Origin: Variovorax gossypii
Lineage (GTDB): Bacteria; Pseudomonadota; Gammaproteobacteria; Burkholderiales; Burkholderiaceae_C
Length of the DNA stretch: 64,000 nucleotides
Assembly (NCBI RefSeq): GCF_003965815.1
Contig: NZ_RXOE01000002.1
Span: 1,240,001 to 1,304,000 of the forward strand
Direction of reading: 5' to 3'
The notes below the pieces were generated by a model. It saw only the letters and a list, made by a program, of their open reading frames with translations. It was not told the origin of the DNA and searched no databases. Made by a program: the position numbers and the translations under genes. Below are positions 44,860-56,500 of this stretch, piece by piece; within the stretch, counting starts at the first letter, position 1; every line of letters starts with the position of its first letter.

Positions 44860-46311
44860 TCAGGCCTCGACGCCGATCGGCCACTTTGGGAGGCGGGCCT
44901 TGCGATAGGGCAGCGTGTTCAGGTCGAGCGTGACCGCACCCGGCGCGCCCGCGTAGATGACGTGCTTCGCCACCTTGGAGTACGACGCGTAGAAATGCTG
45001 CGACGACTTCACGACGATGATCTTCTTCGCGGCGAGGTCGCAGCCCAGCTGCGTGAAGAGGTCGGTGCCCATCGCCTGGTTGCGCAGAGTGATCAGCACG
45101 ACTTCGATGCCGTTGGCCTCGACCAGCGCGCAGTCGCCCATCAGCGTGGGCGTGCCGGCAAGGCCGGTCATCACCAGGTCGTGCTTCAGCGCCTTCACGG
45201 TGCACTCGACGTCCAGCGGGTCGCCCGACAGCGGGCTGATCTTTCCGCCGATGCGCATCTGCAGTCTGGCGCCCACGCCCGCATCGAAGGCGATGCGCAC
45301 CGCGATCGGGTCCCACAGCGGGCCCAGTGCCGCATTGGTGATGCCGCGCTCGACCATGCGGCGCAGGATGAAGGTGGAGTCGCTGGCTGCGCCTCCGCCG
45401 GGATTGTCGGCGCCGTCGGAGATCACCACGGGGCCGCCGTCGAAGGCCAGGGCCTCGTCGAGCGAGGCGTCGATGCCGGGGTAGTTCACGGTGAGACCGT
45501 CGCGCATGGCGATGACCTCGTCGGCGAGCTGGCGTGCCAGCAGGTCGGCCTGTGCCTTGTCGCCGTCGGTGTAGACCAGCACCTTGGTGCCCATCTCGGG
45601 CACGTCGCCCCACGAGAAGCCGTGCGTGAGCGAGATCGAGAGCACGCCGTTCTTGCCTTCGAGCGACTGCATGCGCTCGACGAAGCCGCGCGCCGGCTCG
45701 CGCGAGGTGTGCACGGTGACGATCATGTCGCAGTCGACCACCGCGGGCACCGGCCGCACCTTGCCTTCGACCGTCGCCGTGCAGATGTCGACCAGCTCCA
45801 GCCCGCGTTCGAGCACGTCGGTGTGCGGGTACTCCTTGAAGGAGATCATCACGTCGGCGTTGGAGATCATCTCCGGCGTGAGGTGGTTGTGCGGATCGAG
45901 CTCCGCGCCGATCACCACGTCGGGCCCGACGATCTGCCGCACGCGCGCCAGCAGGTCGCCTTCGCAGTCGTCGTAGCCGTCGGCCACCATCGCGCCGTGC
46001 AGGCCGAGCAGCACCATGTCGACAGGCAGCACCGCGCGCAGGTCGTTCAGCAGTTCGTCGCGCAGCGTCTCGTAGGCGTGGCGCGTGGTGGTGCCGCTGG
46101 GCTGCGCGCCGGCCACCATGCCTTCGAACAGCGTCCAGCCCTTGTCGGCGCCGCGCATGCGCGCGGCCCACAGCGGGCCCGAGAACAGCGTCATCGCGTC
46201 GGGGTGCTTGCCCGCGGGGAAGTAGCCGCGGTCCTTGAAGGAAGCCAGGCCGGTCGGCATCGGACCGAAGGTGTTGGTTTCGGTGGCAAGGGAAGCACTG
46301 AAGACGCGCAT
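44860..46311 (-). CDS. M81-family metallopeptidase (MlrC/microcystinase C-like)
   Basis: A 483-residue protein covering the DUF1485 and MlrC C-terminal domains. Likely zinc ligands and active-site residues are in GLHGAMVADGYDDCEGD, AELDPHNH and KEYPHTD. The second half contains ISDGADNPGGGAASD. MlrC is the enzyme of Sphingomonas that cleaves linearised microcystin and the Adda-containing tetrapeptide; most homologues have unknown targets. The gene sits between an FAD oxidase and a peptide-binding protein gene, so an intracellular role on an imported peptide is likely. Confidence 0.88.
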   Translation of the reverse strand: MRVFSASLATETNTFGPMPTGLASFKDRGYFPAGKHPDAMTLFSGPLWAARMRGADKGWTLFEGMVAGAQPSGTTTRHAYETLRDELLNDLRAVLPVDMVLLGLHGAMVADGYDDCEGDLLARVRQIVGPDVVIGAELDPHNHLTPEMISNADVMISFKEYPHTDVLERGLELVDICTATVEGKVRPVPAVVDCDMIVTVHTSREPARGFVERMQSLEGKNGVLSISLTHGFSWGDVPEMGTKVLVYTDGDKAQADLLARQLADEVIAMRDGLTVNYPGIDASLDEALAFDGGPVVISDGADNPGGGAASDSTFILRRMVERGITNAALGPLWDPIAVRIAFDAGVGARLQMRIGGKISPLSGDPLDVECTVKALKHDLVMTGLAGTPTLMGDCALVEANGIEVVLITLRNQAMGTDLFTQLGCDLAAKKIIVVKSSQHFYASYSKVAKHVIYAGAPGAVTLDLNTLPYRKARLPKWPIGVEA

Positions 46312-46367
46312 GGTCGAACCTCGTGGGGTGGGTGTGTCGTTTCTTGTGGTCGCGTGCGTGGCCGGGC

Positions 46368-47642
<1,275 letters not shown>

Positions 47643-47728
47643 CTTCCGGGCCCGCGTCATGCGGGTTGGCATGGATGGCGCAGGCGCCGGCTGGCAGAAT
47701 CCACCGGCATCACAAGAGAAAGTCAAGC

Positions 47729-48478
47729 GTGAATCCACACACAGGGACCAAGACGGGGATGAAGCCCAGGGACGAGCCGCCCACGCTGGACCGCGTCACC
47801 TTCGGCAACCGCCTGCGCACAGCGCGCAAGCGCTTCGGCTGGACGCTGGCGCAACTGGCCGAGCGCTCGGGCGTGTCGATCACCACCATCTCGCGCGCCG
47901 AGCGCGGCCAGCTCGCGCTGGGCTACGAGAACTTCACCGCGCTGGGTCGCGCGCTGGAGATGGACATGAACGCCATGTTCGCGGGCGCCGGCGTCAAGCC
48001 CGCGCAGCTCGACGGCCCGGTGGTCACGCGCTCGGGCAAGGGCGTGGTCTACAAGGGGCTTTCCATCGCCTATGAATTCCTCGGCACCACGGCGGCGGGC
48101 AAGCAGATGAGCCCCATCGTCGGCACGGTGCACGCGCGGCAGATCCACGGGCCGGAAGACTTCGTGCGGCACGGGGGCGAGGAGTTCGCCTATGTGCTCT
48201 CGGGCGAGATCGAGGTGCACTTCGAGAACGGCGAGGTGGTGCACATGGCGCGCGGCGACTCGCTCTATTTCGACAGCCGCCTGGGGCACGCATACATCAG
48301 CGTGAGCCGGCAGCTCGCGCGCATCGTCGGCATGACCATCGGCGAGAGCGGGCACATGAAGTCGGCGCGCGAAGGCGAGGCGCGCAGCCTGCCGGTGCCG
48401 GCCGCGAGCAAGCCTGCGAAGGCCCCGAAGCATTCGGCCAAGGCTTCCGGGAAGCCGGGGAAGGCAAAGGGCGGCTAG
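47729..48478 (+). CDS. XRE-family regulator with C-terminal cupin domain
   Basis: A 249-residue regulator. The HTH is at about residues 28-75 (RLRTARKRFGWTLAQLAERS, TTISRAERGQLALGYENFT), and a cupin fold follows at about 125-205 (GEEFAYVLSGEIEVHFENGE, GDSLYFDSRLGHAYISV). The Lys/Ala/Pro-rich tail is unordered. Such proteins sense a small ligand through the cupin pocket. The GTG at 47729 is chosen over an ATG ten codons later with little confidence. It is divergent from the eight-gene peptide operon, and the gap holds three identical-core palindromes, so it very likely controls that operon and itself. Confidence 0.88.
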   Translation: MNPHTGTKTGMKPRDEPPTLDRVTFGNRLRTARKRFGWTLAQLAERSGVSITTISRAERGQLALGYENFTALGRALEMDMNAMFAGAGVKPAQLDGPVVTRSGKGVVYKGLSIAYEFLGTTAAGKQMSPIVGTVHARQIHGPEDFVRHGGEEFAYVLSGEIEVHFENGEVVHMARGDSLYFDSRLGHAYISVSRQLARIVGMTIGESGHMKSAREGEARSLPVPAASKPAKAPKHSAKASGKPGKAKGG

Positions 48479-48507
48479 GCCCGATCGGGCGGCAATCGGG
48501 CTTCGTT
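48479..48507 (+). terminator. Hairpin after the XRE-cupin gene
   Basis: GCCCGAT (48479-48485) pairs with ATCGGGC (48495-48501), followed by a weak TTCGTT tract. A probable but not strong terminator. Confidence 0.5.
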
Positions 48508-49124
48508 CGCGCAGCCGAAGCCGGGCGCGCAAGCCTCCTCGCGGGAGGCCATATCGACCCAATCATCCGGCTCCACGCTGCGGTGGTTCGACGTAAAACC
48601 TTAGTCCGCGAATTTCCAAAAAAGAGGCGCTGAAAAAGCCTCATTAGATTCTTCCGAATTGAGATCGGAGGCGAGTTGGCTGCGCCCCGGATTTGCCTCT
48701 TTCCACCGGAAATAAGCTATTAGTTATATCCGGCTCGGCCCGAATATGAATACCTTGCGGCGACCTGAACACCGCAGCAATGACATGGTGTTTCATTTTC
48801 GATTTGACTCGGTTGCCGTCTTCGGTTTGCTCCTCGTGAATCGAGGGGCGTTGCAGTGCCGATCACGTCGACGCAATGCGCTGAAATAGAACGGATTTTC
48901 GTAATTCGGTGAGCCCGCCAATTCCGAAGTTCTAGTCCTACGGCGTCAAGAAATTTAAATGATGCGTCATTTGTGCAGCCTGCCAATTACTGTGCTGCAG
49001 CGCGGAATAATCGTGTATCGCCTCGCGGCCATGCCGCGAAAAAAATCCATCCCGCCACCCGCAGCACTCGCGCTTTTTTCTACTTTCATCAGTTGACAGC
49101 GTGGGCTCCCGGGGAGCGCCCGTT
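48508..49124. other. AT-richer intergenic region upstream of the NRPS operon, with palindrome AAATGA-N4-TCATTT
   Basis: About 600 bp without a credible gene; GC content drops clearly below that of the neighbours. A perfect 6-4-6 inverted repeat (48957-48972) lies about 155 bp before the exporter gene and is a candidate regulator site. No clear sigma-70 pair, Fur box or ECF-type promoter could be assigned by eye. The low GC and length suggest an acquired or regulatory-rich junction. Confidence 0.5.
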
Positions 49125-50537
49125 ATGCAGGAAGTGACCGTGGAAGCCGCTGCGCCCCCGACCCGTGACGACCCGGCCAGACTGCCGCCGCTGCCATTCC
49201 GCCGGCAAGGCGCCCGATCGACGTTCGTGCTCCTTTGGCTGAGCGAAACCGCCTTCGATCTGGGCACCACGCTGGTCAGCTTCGCCGTGGGGGTCTGGAT
49301 CTTCTCGCGCACCGGCTCGGCGCAGGACTACTCCTTCTCGGTGCTGGCCGCCGCGCTGGCGGCGATGCTGGTCACGCCTTTCGCCGGCGTGCTTGCCGAC
49401 CGCCACGACCGGCGCTGGGTGGTGCTGTCGTGCGACATCGCTGCCATCGCCTGCACTTTCGCGATCGTGATGGCGCTGCTCTCTGGCCGGCTCGGCGTCG
49501 GCGCGCTGTATGCCTACGCCGCGGTCGCGGCGGCGGTGGGGGCGCTTCGGCGTCCGTCGATCCGGGTGGCGGTCAGCCTCTTCGTGCCGAAGGACCGCTT
49601 CGCCCAGGTAGGCGGGCTGACCGGCATCTCGCGTGCGCTGGTGCAGGTCGGCGCGCCCGCCGCGGCCGGCTTCCTGATGTCGCTGACGGGCGGCCTGCAG
49701 GGCGTGATGGCGACGCAGCTGTGCCTGCTGCTGGCCGCGGCCGCGCTGGTGTTCGCGGCACTGACCCGCGCCGGGGCGGAGGTGCGCGGCGGACAGGGCC
49801 ACGGCGGAGCTTCCAGGCGCGATGCGTCGCTGTGGCGCGGCGCGGGCGCCAGCTTTTCCGGCGCGCTCGCATACCTGCGCGAGCAGCCGCTGATGCGCGC
49901 TCTGCTCGGCTACGGCGCGCTGGTGCAGTGCCTGATGGTGCTGGCCACGGCCATGGTGACGCCGCTGGTGCTGTCCACGCACTCCAGCGGCGTGCTGGGC
50001 CTGGTGATGTCCGTGGGCATCGTCGGCGGCCTGCTCGGCTCGATCCTGGTCGCCACCGCGCGGCTTCGGCAAGGGCTGATGCAATGGGTGCTGGCCTGCG
50101 ACGCGCTGCAATGCGCCGCCGTGCTCGTGGCGGGATGCGTGACCACGCCGGCCCTGTGGTGCGCGGCGGCATTCGTCTGCCTGTTCTGCGGCAGCACCTC
50201 GGTCGCGTGTTCGCACGCACTGTGGATGCGCAAGGCACCGGCGGGCCGGCAGGGCAGCGTGTTCGCCCTGATCGCCGCATCCAACATGCTGGTGATGTGC
50301 GCGGTGCTGCTGGCCGGCGGCTGGCTCGCCGACGCGGTGCTGGAGCCGGCGATGCGCGCGGGCGGCGCGCTCGGCGACACCGTGGTGGGTGCCTGGTTCG
50401 GCACCGGGCCGGGCCGGGGCATCGGCTTGCTGTTCTTCGCGACCGGCGCGGCCGGCCTCGTGCTGACAGTCTTCGCGTTATTCCATCGGCGCCTGCGCCG
50501 GCTGGAAACGCTGGTACCGGATGGCGGTGAAGCATGA
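49125..50537 (+). CDS. MFS exporter (EntS-like, NRPS-associated)
   Basis: A 470-residue transporter of the MFS_3 type with about 12 hydrophobic helices. Between helices 2 and 3 it has the MFS loop GVLADRHDRRWVV, and two N-terminal helices start LLWLSETAFDLGTTLVSFAVGVWIF. The start at 49125 has GGGGAG eight bases upstream. Its stop overlaps the NRPS start (ATGA), so exporter and synthetase are made together. Like EntS beside enterobactin genes, it probably exports the nonribosomal product or provides self-protection. Confidence 0.88.
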   Translation: MQEVTVEAAAPPTRDDPARLPPLPFRRQGARSTFVLLWLSETAFDLGTTLVSFAVGVWIFSRTGSAQDYSFSVLAAALAAMLVTPFAGVLADRHDRRWVVLSCDIAAIACTFAIVMALLSGRLGVGALYAYAAVAAAVGALRRPSIRVAVSLFVPKDRFAQVGGLTGISRALVQVGAPAAAGFLMSLTGGLQGVMATQLCLLLAAAALVFAALTRAGAEVRGGQGHGGASRRDASLWRGAGASFSGALAYLREQPLMRALLGYGALVQCLMVLATAMVTPLVLSTHSSGVLGLVMSVGIVGGLLGSILVATARLRQGLMQWVLACDALQCAAVLVAGCVTTPALWCAAAFVCLFCGSTSVACSHALWMRKAPAGRQGSVFALIAASNMLVMCAVLLAGGWLADAVLEPAMRAGGALGDTVVGAWFGTGPGRGIGLLFFATGAAGLVLTVFALFHRRLRRLETLVPDGGEA

Positions 50538-53500
50538 ACGGCCGGATCCTGCACTCCCTGAGCTCGCCCCAGCAGGCCGTCTGGCTCGACCAGTCGCTGG
50601 CGCCCGACCTGCCTTGCCACAACATCGGCGTTGCGGCCAGCCTCGACGGGCCGACCGACCTCGACCGGCTCGAAGCGGCGATCCGTGCCGTCGTCGCACG
50701 CCACCAGGCGCTGCGCGTCGTGCTCGAGCGCGGGAACGACGGCGAGGCCATGCAGCGCTTCGCCACGCCCGATGACGCCGCCGCCGCCGGCGGCACGATA
50801 TTGCAGCGCTTCGATTTCAGCGGCGAAGCCGACCCCGAAGCGAGCGCCTGGGCGCACCTGCGTGCCGCCTTCCTGGCTCCCTTCGACCTTTACGGCCAGC
50901 GCCTGTGGCGTATGCAATGGCTGCAGGTCGCGCCTGAACACGGCTACTGGCTGGCGTGCTTCCATCACCTGGTTGCCGATGGCTGGTCGGTCTCGCTGAC
51001 CGGCAACGCCATCGCCGAGGCCTACAACCGTCTCGGGCGCGGCGAGACTGCGGTCGAAGAGGAGGGGGACGGCGACGGTGAGGGCGACGACTATGCCGGC
51101 TTCATCCGCCTGGACGCCGAATACCAGGCCTCGCCGCGCTACGCGAGAGACCGCGCCTTCTGGCTGCAACGCCATGCACGCCTTGCCGCGCCGCTGTTCG
51201 AGGAAGGGCTCGCCCGGCGCGCCCATGCGGGTCGAAGCAAGGTCGAGCAGGCGGTCTGGCAGCTGGAACGCAAGGACCACGACCGCCTGACCGAGGTGGC
51301 CGGGGCGCAGGGCGCATCGAGCACGCATTTCCTGGCTGCGCTGCTGGCCGTGTACTTCGCACGACTGCACGGGCGCGAAGAAGGCCGCGAAGGTGAAGTC
51401 GTGATCGGCATGCCGGTGCATAACCGCACCACCGCGGCGCAAAGGCGCATGCCCGGCATGTTCTCAGGCGCGATTCCTGTGGGCATCGCGGTCGATCCGC
51501 GCGAGACCTTCGCGCAGACGCTGCGCCGCGTCGCGGCCGAACTGAAGCAGTGCTATCGCCACCAGCGCTATCCGCTGGCCGACCTGCACCGCGAGTTGCT
51601 GGCCGGCACGGGCGAGCGCCGGGGCCTGTTCGACATGTCCCTGTCGATCGAGAGCTTCCAGGGTGACATCCGGCTCGAAGGCATCCGCAGCGCGGTGTTC
51701 CCGTTGCACAACGGCTACGAGCGCCAGCCGCTCGCGGTCTATGTGCGCGACTACGAGCAGGGGCGACCGGTGCACATCGAGTTCAACCACGACCCGGCGC
51801 TGCTCTCCGCACAGGAGATGGCCGCGCACCTGCGGCGGCTGCAGGTGCTGGCGCGCGCGGCGACCGATGCTCCGGACACGCCCGTGGGCGAGCTGCCGCT
51901 GATGGACGAAGCCGAGCGCGAACTGGTGGCGCATGGCTTCAACCGGCCGGTGCTCGATACGGGCGCGCCTTCATTGATCCATACGCTGTTCGAGCGCCAG
52001 GCGCAGCGAGACCCCGATGCCATCGCGGTGCAGTTCGAAGACGAGCGGCTGAGCTACGGCGAGCTCGACCGGCGTGCCAACCAGCTGGCTCATCATCTGC
52101 GCGAGCTGGGCGTTGGCCCGGATGCGCTCGTCGCGATCTGCATGGAGCGCGGGCCCGGGATCGTCGTGGCGATCCTGGCCACGCTCAAGGCCGGCGGCGC
52201 CTATGTGCCGCTGGATCCGGCGCATCCGGACGAACGTCTCGCCCACGTGCTGTGCGACAGCGCGCCGGTGGCGCTGATCGGTAATGGCGCCTCGCTCGAC
52301 CATCTGACGGTGTCGGCTTCGTGCCGGCAGGTGCGTCTGGACCTGCCATGGGAAGAGACGCCGTGGGCCAACGCTCCCACCGGCAATCCATGGGTCGAAG
52401 GCCTCGCTCCATCGCACCTGGCCTACGTGATCTACACCTCCGGCTCCACAGGGCTGCCCAAGGGCGTGATGGTCGAGCACGCGCAGGTCGGCCGCCTCTT
52501 CGCCGCGACGCGCGGCTGGTTCGACTTCGGCCGCGACGACGTATGGACCCTGTTCCATTCCTTCGCCTTCGACTTCTCGGTGTGGGAGCTGTGGGGCGCG
52601 CTGCTCCACGGCGGCCGGCTGGTCATCGTGCCGCACGCTGTCAGCCGTGCGCCGAAGGAATTCCATCGCCTAGTGTGCGAGCAGGGCGTGACCGTGCTCA
52701 ACCAGACGCCCAGCGCGTTCCGCCAGTTCGCTGCCGCATTCCAGTCCGCGGCGAAGGAACCGCCGGCGCATGCGCTGCGCCATGTGATCCTCGGCGGCGA
52801 GGTGCTGGAGACGGCCACGCTTGTGCCCTGGTACGCGCAGCAGAGCAACCTGGGCACGCGCCTTGTCAACATGTACGGCATCACCGAGACGACAGTGCAC
52901 GTCACCTGCCGCGTGCTCGGCCCGGACGATGCGGGGCGCGCCGGCTCGAGCCTGATCGGCAAGCGCATTCCCGACCTCAGCCTGTATGTGCTCGATCCAC
53001 GCGGCCATCCGCTGCCTGTGGGCTGCGCAGGCGAGATCCATGTCGGCGGCGCGGGCGTGGCGCGCGGCTACCTGCGACGGCCCGAACTCGATGCGCAACG
53101 CTTCGTGCCCGATCCGTTCAGCGGCGTGCCGGGCGCGCGCATGTACCGCAGCGGCGACATGGGCCGCCTGCTCGCCGACGGCAGCCTGGAGTACCTCGGA
53201 CGCAACGACCAGCAGATCAAGATCCGCGGCTTCCGCATCGAGCCGGGCGAAGTCGAGGCACGGCTGATGCGGCTCGAAGGCGTGGCCGATGCGGCGGTAG
53301 TCGTGCGCGAGGACCAGCCGGGCGATCCGCGCCTGGTCGCGTACCTCGTGTTCGCCGATGCAGGCACCGCCTTCGATCCTTCCGCCGCTCGCACGGCACT
53401 TGGCAGAAGCCTGCCCGACTACATGATCCCCGCGGCGTTTGTCCCGCTGGACGCACTGCCGCTGACGCCCAACGGAAAGCTCGATCGCAAGGCGCTGCCC

Positions 53501-56500
53501 GTGCCCGAGCTTCACGCCTGGCGCCGGCAACGCGACCATGAACCGCCGCAGGGCGCGGCCGAGCAGGCGCTTGCAAGGCTGTGGGCGGAAGTGCTCGGCA
53601 TCGAGCAGGTCGGACGCGGCGACAACTTCTTCGAACTCGGCGGGCATTCCATCCTCGCGGTGCGGCTGGTCGAGCGCATGCAGCGCGAAGGGCTGGAGGT
53701 CGACATCCGTCAGCTCTTCACCGAACCGACGCTGGGTTCGCTCGCGGCCAGCATGGCGGGGATGCGGCAAGCCGTCGCGCCGACGCCCGTTCCGGCCAAT
53801 GCGATTCCCGGGCAATGCGAACGCATCACGCCGCAGATGCTCCCGCTCGCGAGCCTGACGCAGGCGCAGATCGACCTGATCGCCGCCGGCGTTCCGGGCG
53901 GCATGCGCAACATCCAGGACATCTATCCGCTCGCGCCGCTGCAGGAAGGCATCCTGTTCCACCACCTGCTGCAAGGCGAGGGCGAGGGCGAAGGCGATGC
54001 CTATGTGCTGCCGGCGCTGCTGCGTTTCGACGATCGTGCGCGGCTCGACCGGTTCGTGGCTGCGCTGCAGCAGGTGATCGCGCGCCACGACATCCTGCGC
54101 ACCGCCGTGCAGTGGGAGGGGCTGGACACGCCCGTGCAGGTGGTTTGGCGTAGCGCCTCGCTGATGCTGCAGGAGCAGCATTTCGACCCGGCCGATGGCG
54201 ATGTACAGGCGCAACTGCAGGCCCACGCGAACGCGCGGACCGTGTGCCTCGACCTGCGCCGTGCGCCGATGCTGCAGGCCCATGCGGCCTTCGACCCTGT
54301 GTCGAGGCGCTGGCTGCTGCAGCTCCTGCATCACCACCTGACGCTGGACCACACCACCACCGAGCTGATCCTGCACGAGGTGGTGGCGCTGCTGCAGGGG
54401 CGCGGCGAGAGCCTTGCCGCGCCGGTGCCGTTCCGCGACTTCGTGGCGCGCTCGCGCCAGGGCGTGAGCAAGGCCGAGCACGAAGCGTTCTTCGGCGCGA
54501 TGCTTGGCGATGTGGACGAGCCCACGGCGCCATTCGGCCTGCTCGATGTGCAGGGCGATGGCTCGCAGGTCGAGCAGGCGAAGTCGATGTTGCCGTCGGT
54601 CCTGTCGTCACGGCTGCGTACGCTCGCCATGCGTCACGGCGTGAGCACGGCCAGCCTGTTCCATTTGGCCTGGGCACGTGTGCTGGCCGCTTGCAGCGGT
54701 CGCGACGACGTCGTGTTCGGCACGGTGCTGTTCGGACGCATGCAGGGCGGAGCGGGCATCGACCGCGCGATGGGCATGTTCATCAACACGCTGCCTGTGC
54801 GCATTGCATTGGGCGGGCGTGGAGCGGTGCAAGGCCTGCGCGAGACGCGCGCAGCATTGAGCGAACTGCTTCGCCACGAGCATGCATCGCTCACGTTGGC
54901 GCAACGCTGCAGCGGCCTGGCGCCGAACACGCCGGTCTTCTCTGCGCTGCTCAACTACAGGCACAGCCGCGGCGAGAGCTTTTCCGGCGAAGGCGAAATC
55001 GAGATCGTCGAAGGCATCCACTACATCGGCGGCCGCGATCTCACCAACTATCCGTTCAGCCTGTACGTCGATGACCTGGGCGAGGATTTCGTGCTTACCG
55101 CCGAGATTCATGTCTCGGTGTCCGCGCAACGCGTGTGCGGGTTCGTCGAGCAGGCACTGCGGGCGCTTGCGGCAGCCCTGGAAGAAGAGCCGGGCAGGGC
55201 ATTGCTGGCGCTCGAAGTCTTGCCGGCTGCGGAGCATTCGCGCGTGGTCCATGGCTTCAACGACACGCATCGTGCATACGACTTGGCTGCCTTGGTGCAC
55301 GAGGCATTCGAGCAGTGGGCGGCAGCGCACCCCGAGCGCATCGCCTTGGAAATCGATGGCGCGCAGCTGAGCTACCGAGCGCTCAACGAACAGGCCAACC
55401 GGCTCGCGCGGCATCTGCGCGAGCTCGGCGTCGGCCCGGATGCCCGCGTGGCGATCTGTGCCGGGCGCAGTTTCGAGATGGTGGTTGCGATCCTCGCCAC
55501 GCTCAAGGCCGGTGGCGCCTGCGTGCCGCTGGACCCCGCATATCCGAAGGAGCGGCTGACCCACATGCTGCGCGACAGTGGCTCGAGGGTCGTGCTGAGC
55601 CAGCGTGGATTGATCGAGCGCCTGATGCCGATCGATGCGGCCGTGATATTGCTCGACGAGAACGTGCCAGCGTGGGTCGAAGCTTGCTCGGACAACCCGC
55701 GTGTCGAAGGGCTCTCGTCATCGCACCTGGCCTATGTGATCTATACCTCCGGCTCCACGGGCGAGCCCAAGGGTGTGGCGATGCCGCATCGTGGGCTGGC
55801 CAACCTGCTGGAGTGGCAGCGAGAGCAACTGCCCGAGCCTGCGCGCACGCTGCAGTTCGCGGCGCTGGGCTTCGATGTCGCCTTCCAGGAGATCTTCTCG
55901 ACGCTGGCCGGCGGCGGCACGCTGGTGCTGCTGCGCGAAGAACTGCGCCAGGACCTTCCGGCCCTGGCCGAATGGCTCGCGGAGGAGTCGATGGAACGCC
56001 TGTTCCTGCCCTACATCGCGCTGCAGAACCTCTGCGAGCTGTGGTCGCAGCGCGGTGCGCCGCTGCCGATGCTGAGGGACGTGATCACTGCGGGCGAGCA
56101 ATTGCGCATCACGCCAGCGATCCGGCTCATGTTCGGCAAGCACCCGCAGGCACGTCTGCACAACCACTACGGACCGACCGAGACGCATGTGGTCAGCACG
56201 CACACGCTGGGCGGCGCACCCGGGCAATGGGAAGACCTGCCGCCGATCGGCCAGCCAGTCGGCAACAGTCGCATCTACGTGCTCGACGCGCAGCGCAATC
56301 CGGTACCGGTGGAAGTTGCAGGGGAGCTCTATCTGGGCGGCATGCAGGTCGCTCGGGGCTACCTGTCGCAGCCCGACTTCACCGAAGCACGCTTTCTTCC
56401 CGATCCGTTCGACAGCAAGGAAGGTTCCCGCATGTACCGAAGCGGCGACCTTGGCCGCTGGCGCGCCGACGGCAGCATCGAGTACCTGGGGCGCAACGAC

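Noticed and set aside
48720..48986. An 88-codon minus-strand frame in the intergenic region before the NRPS operon
   Set aside because: No ribosome-binding site, no patterned hydrophobicity and no recognisable motif.
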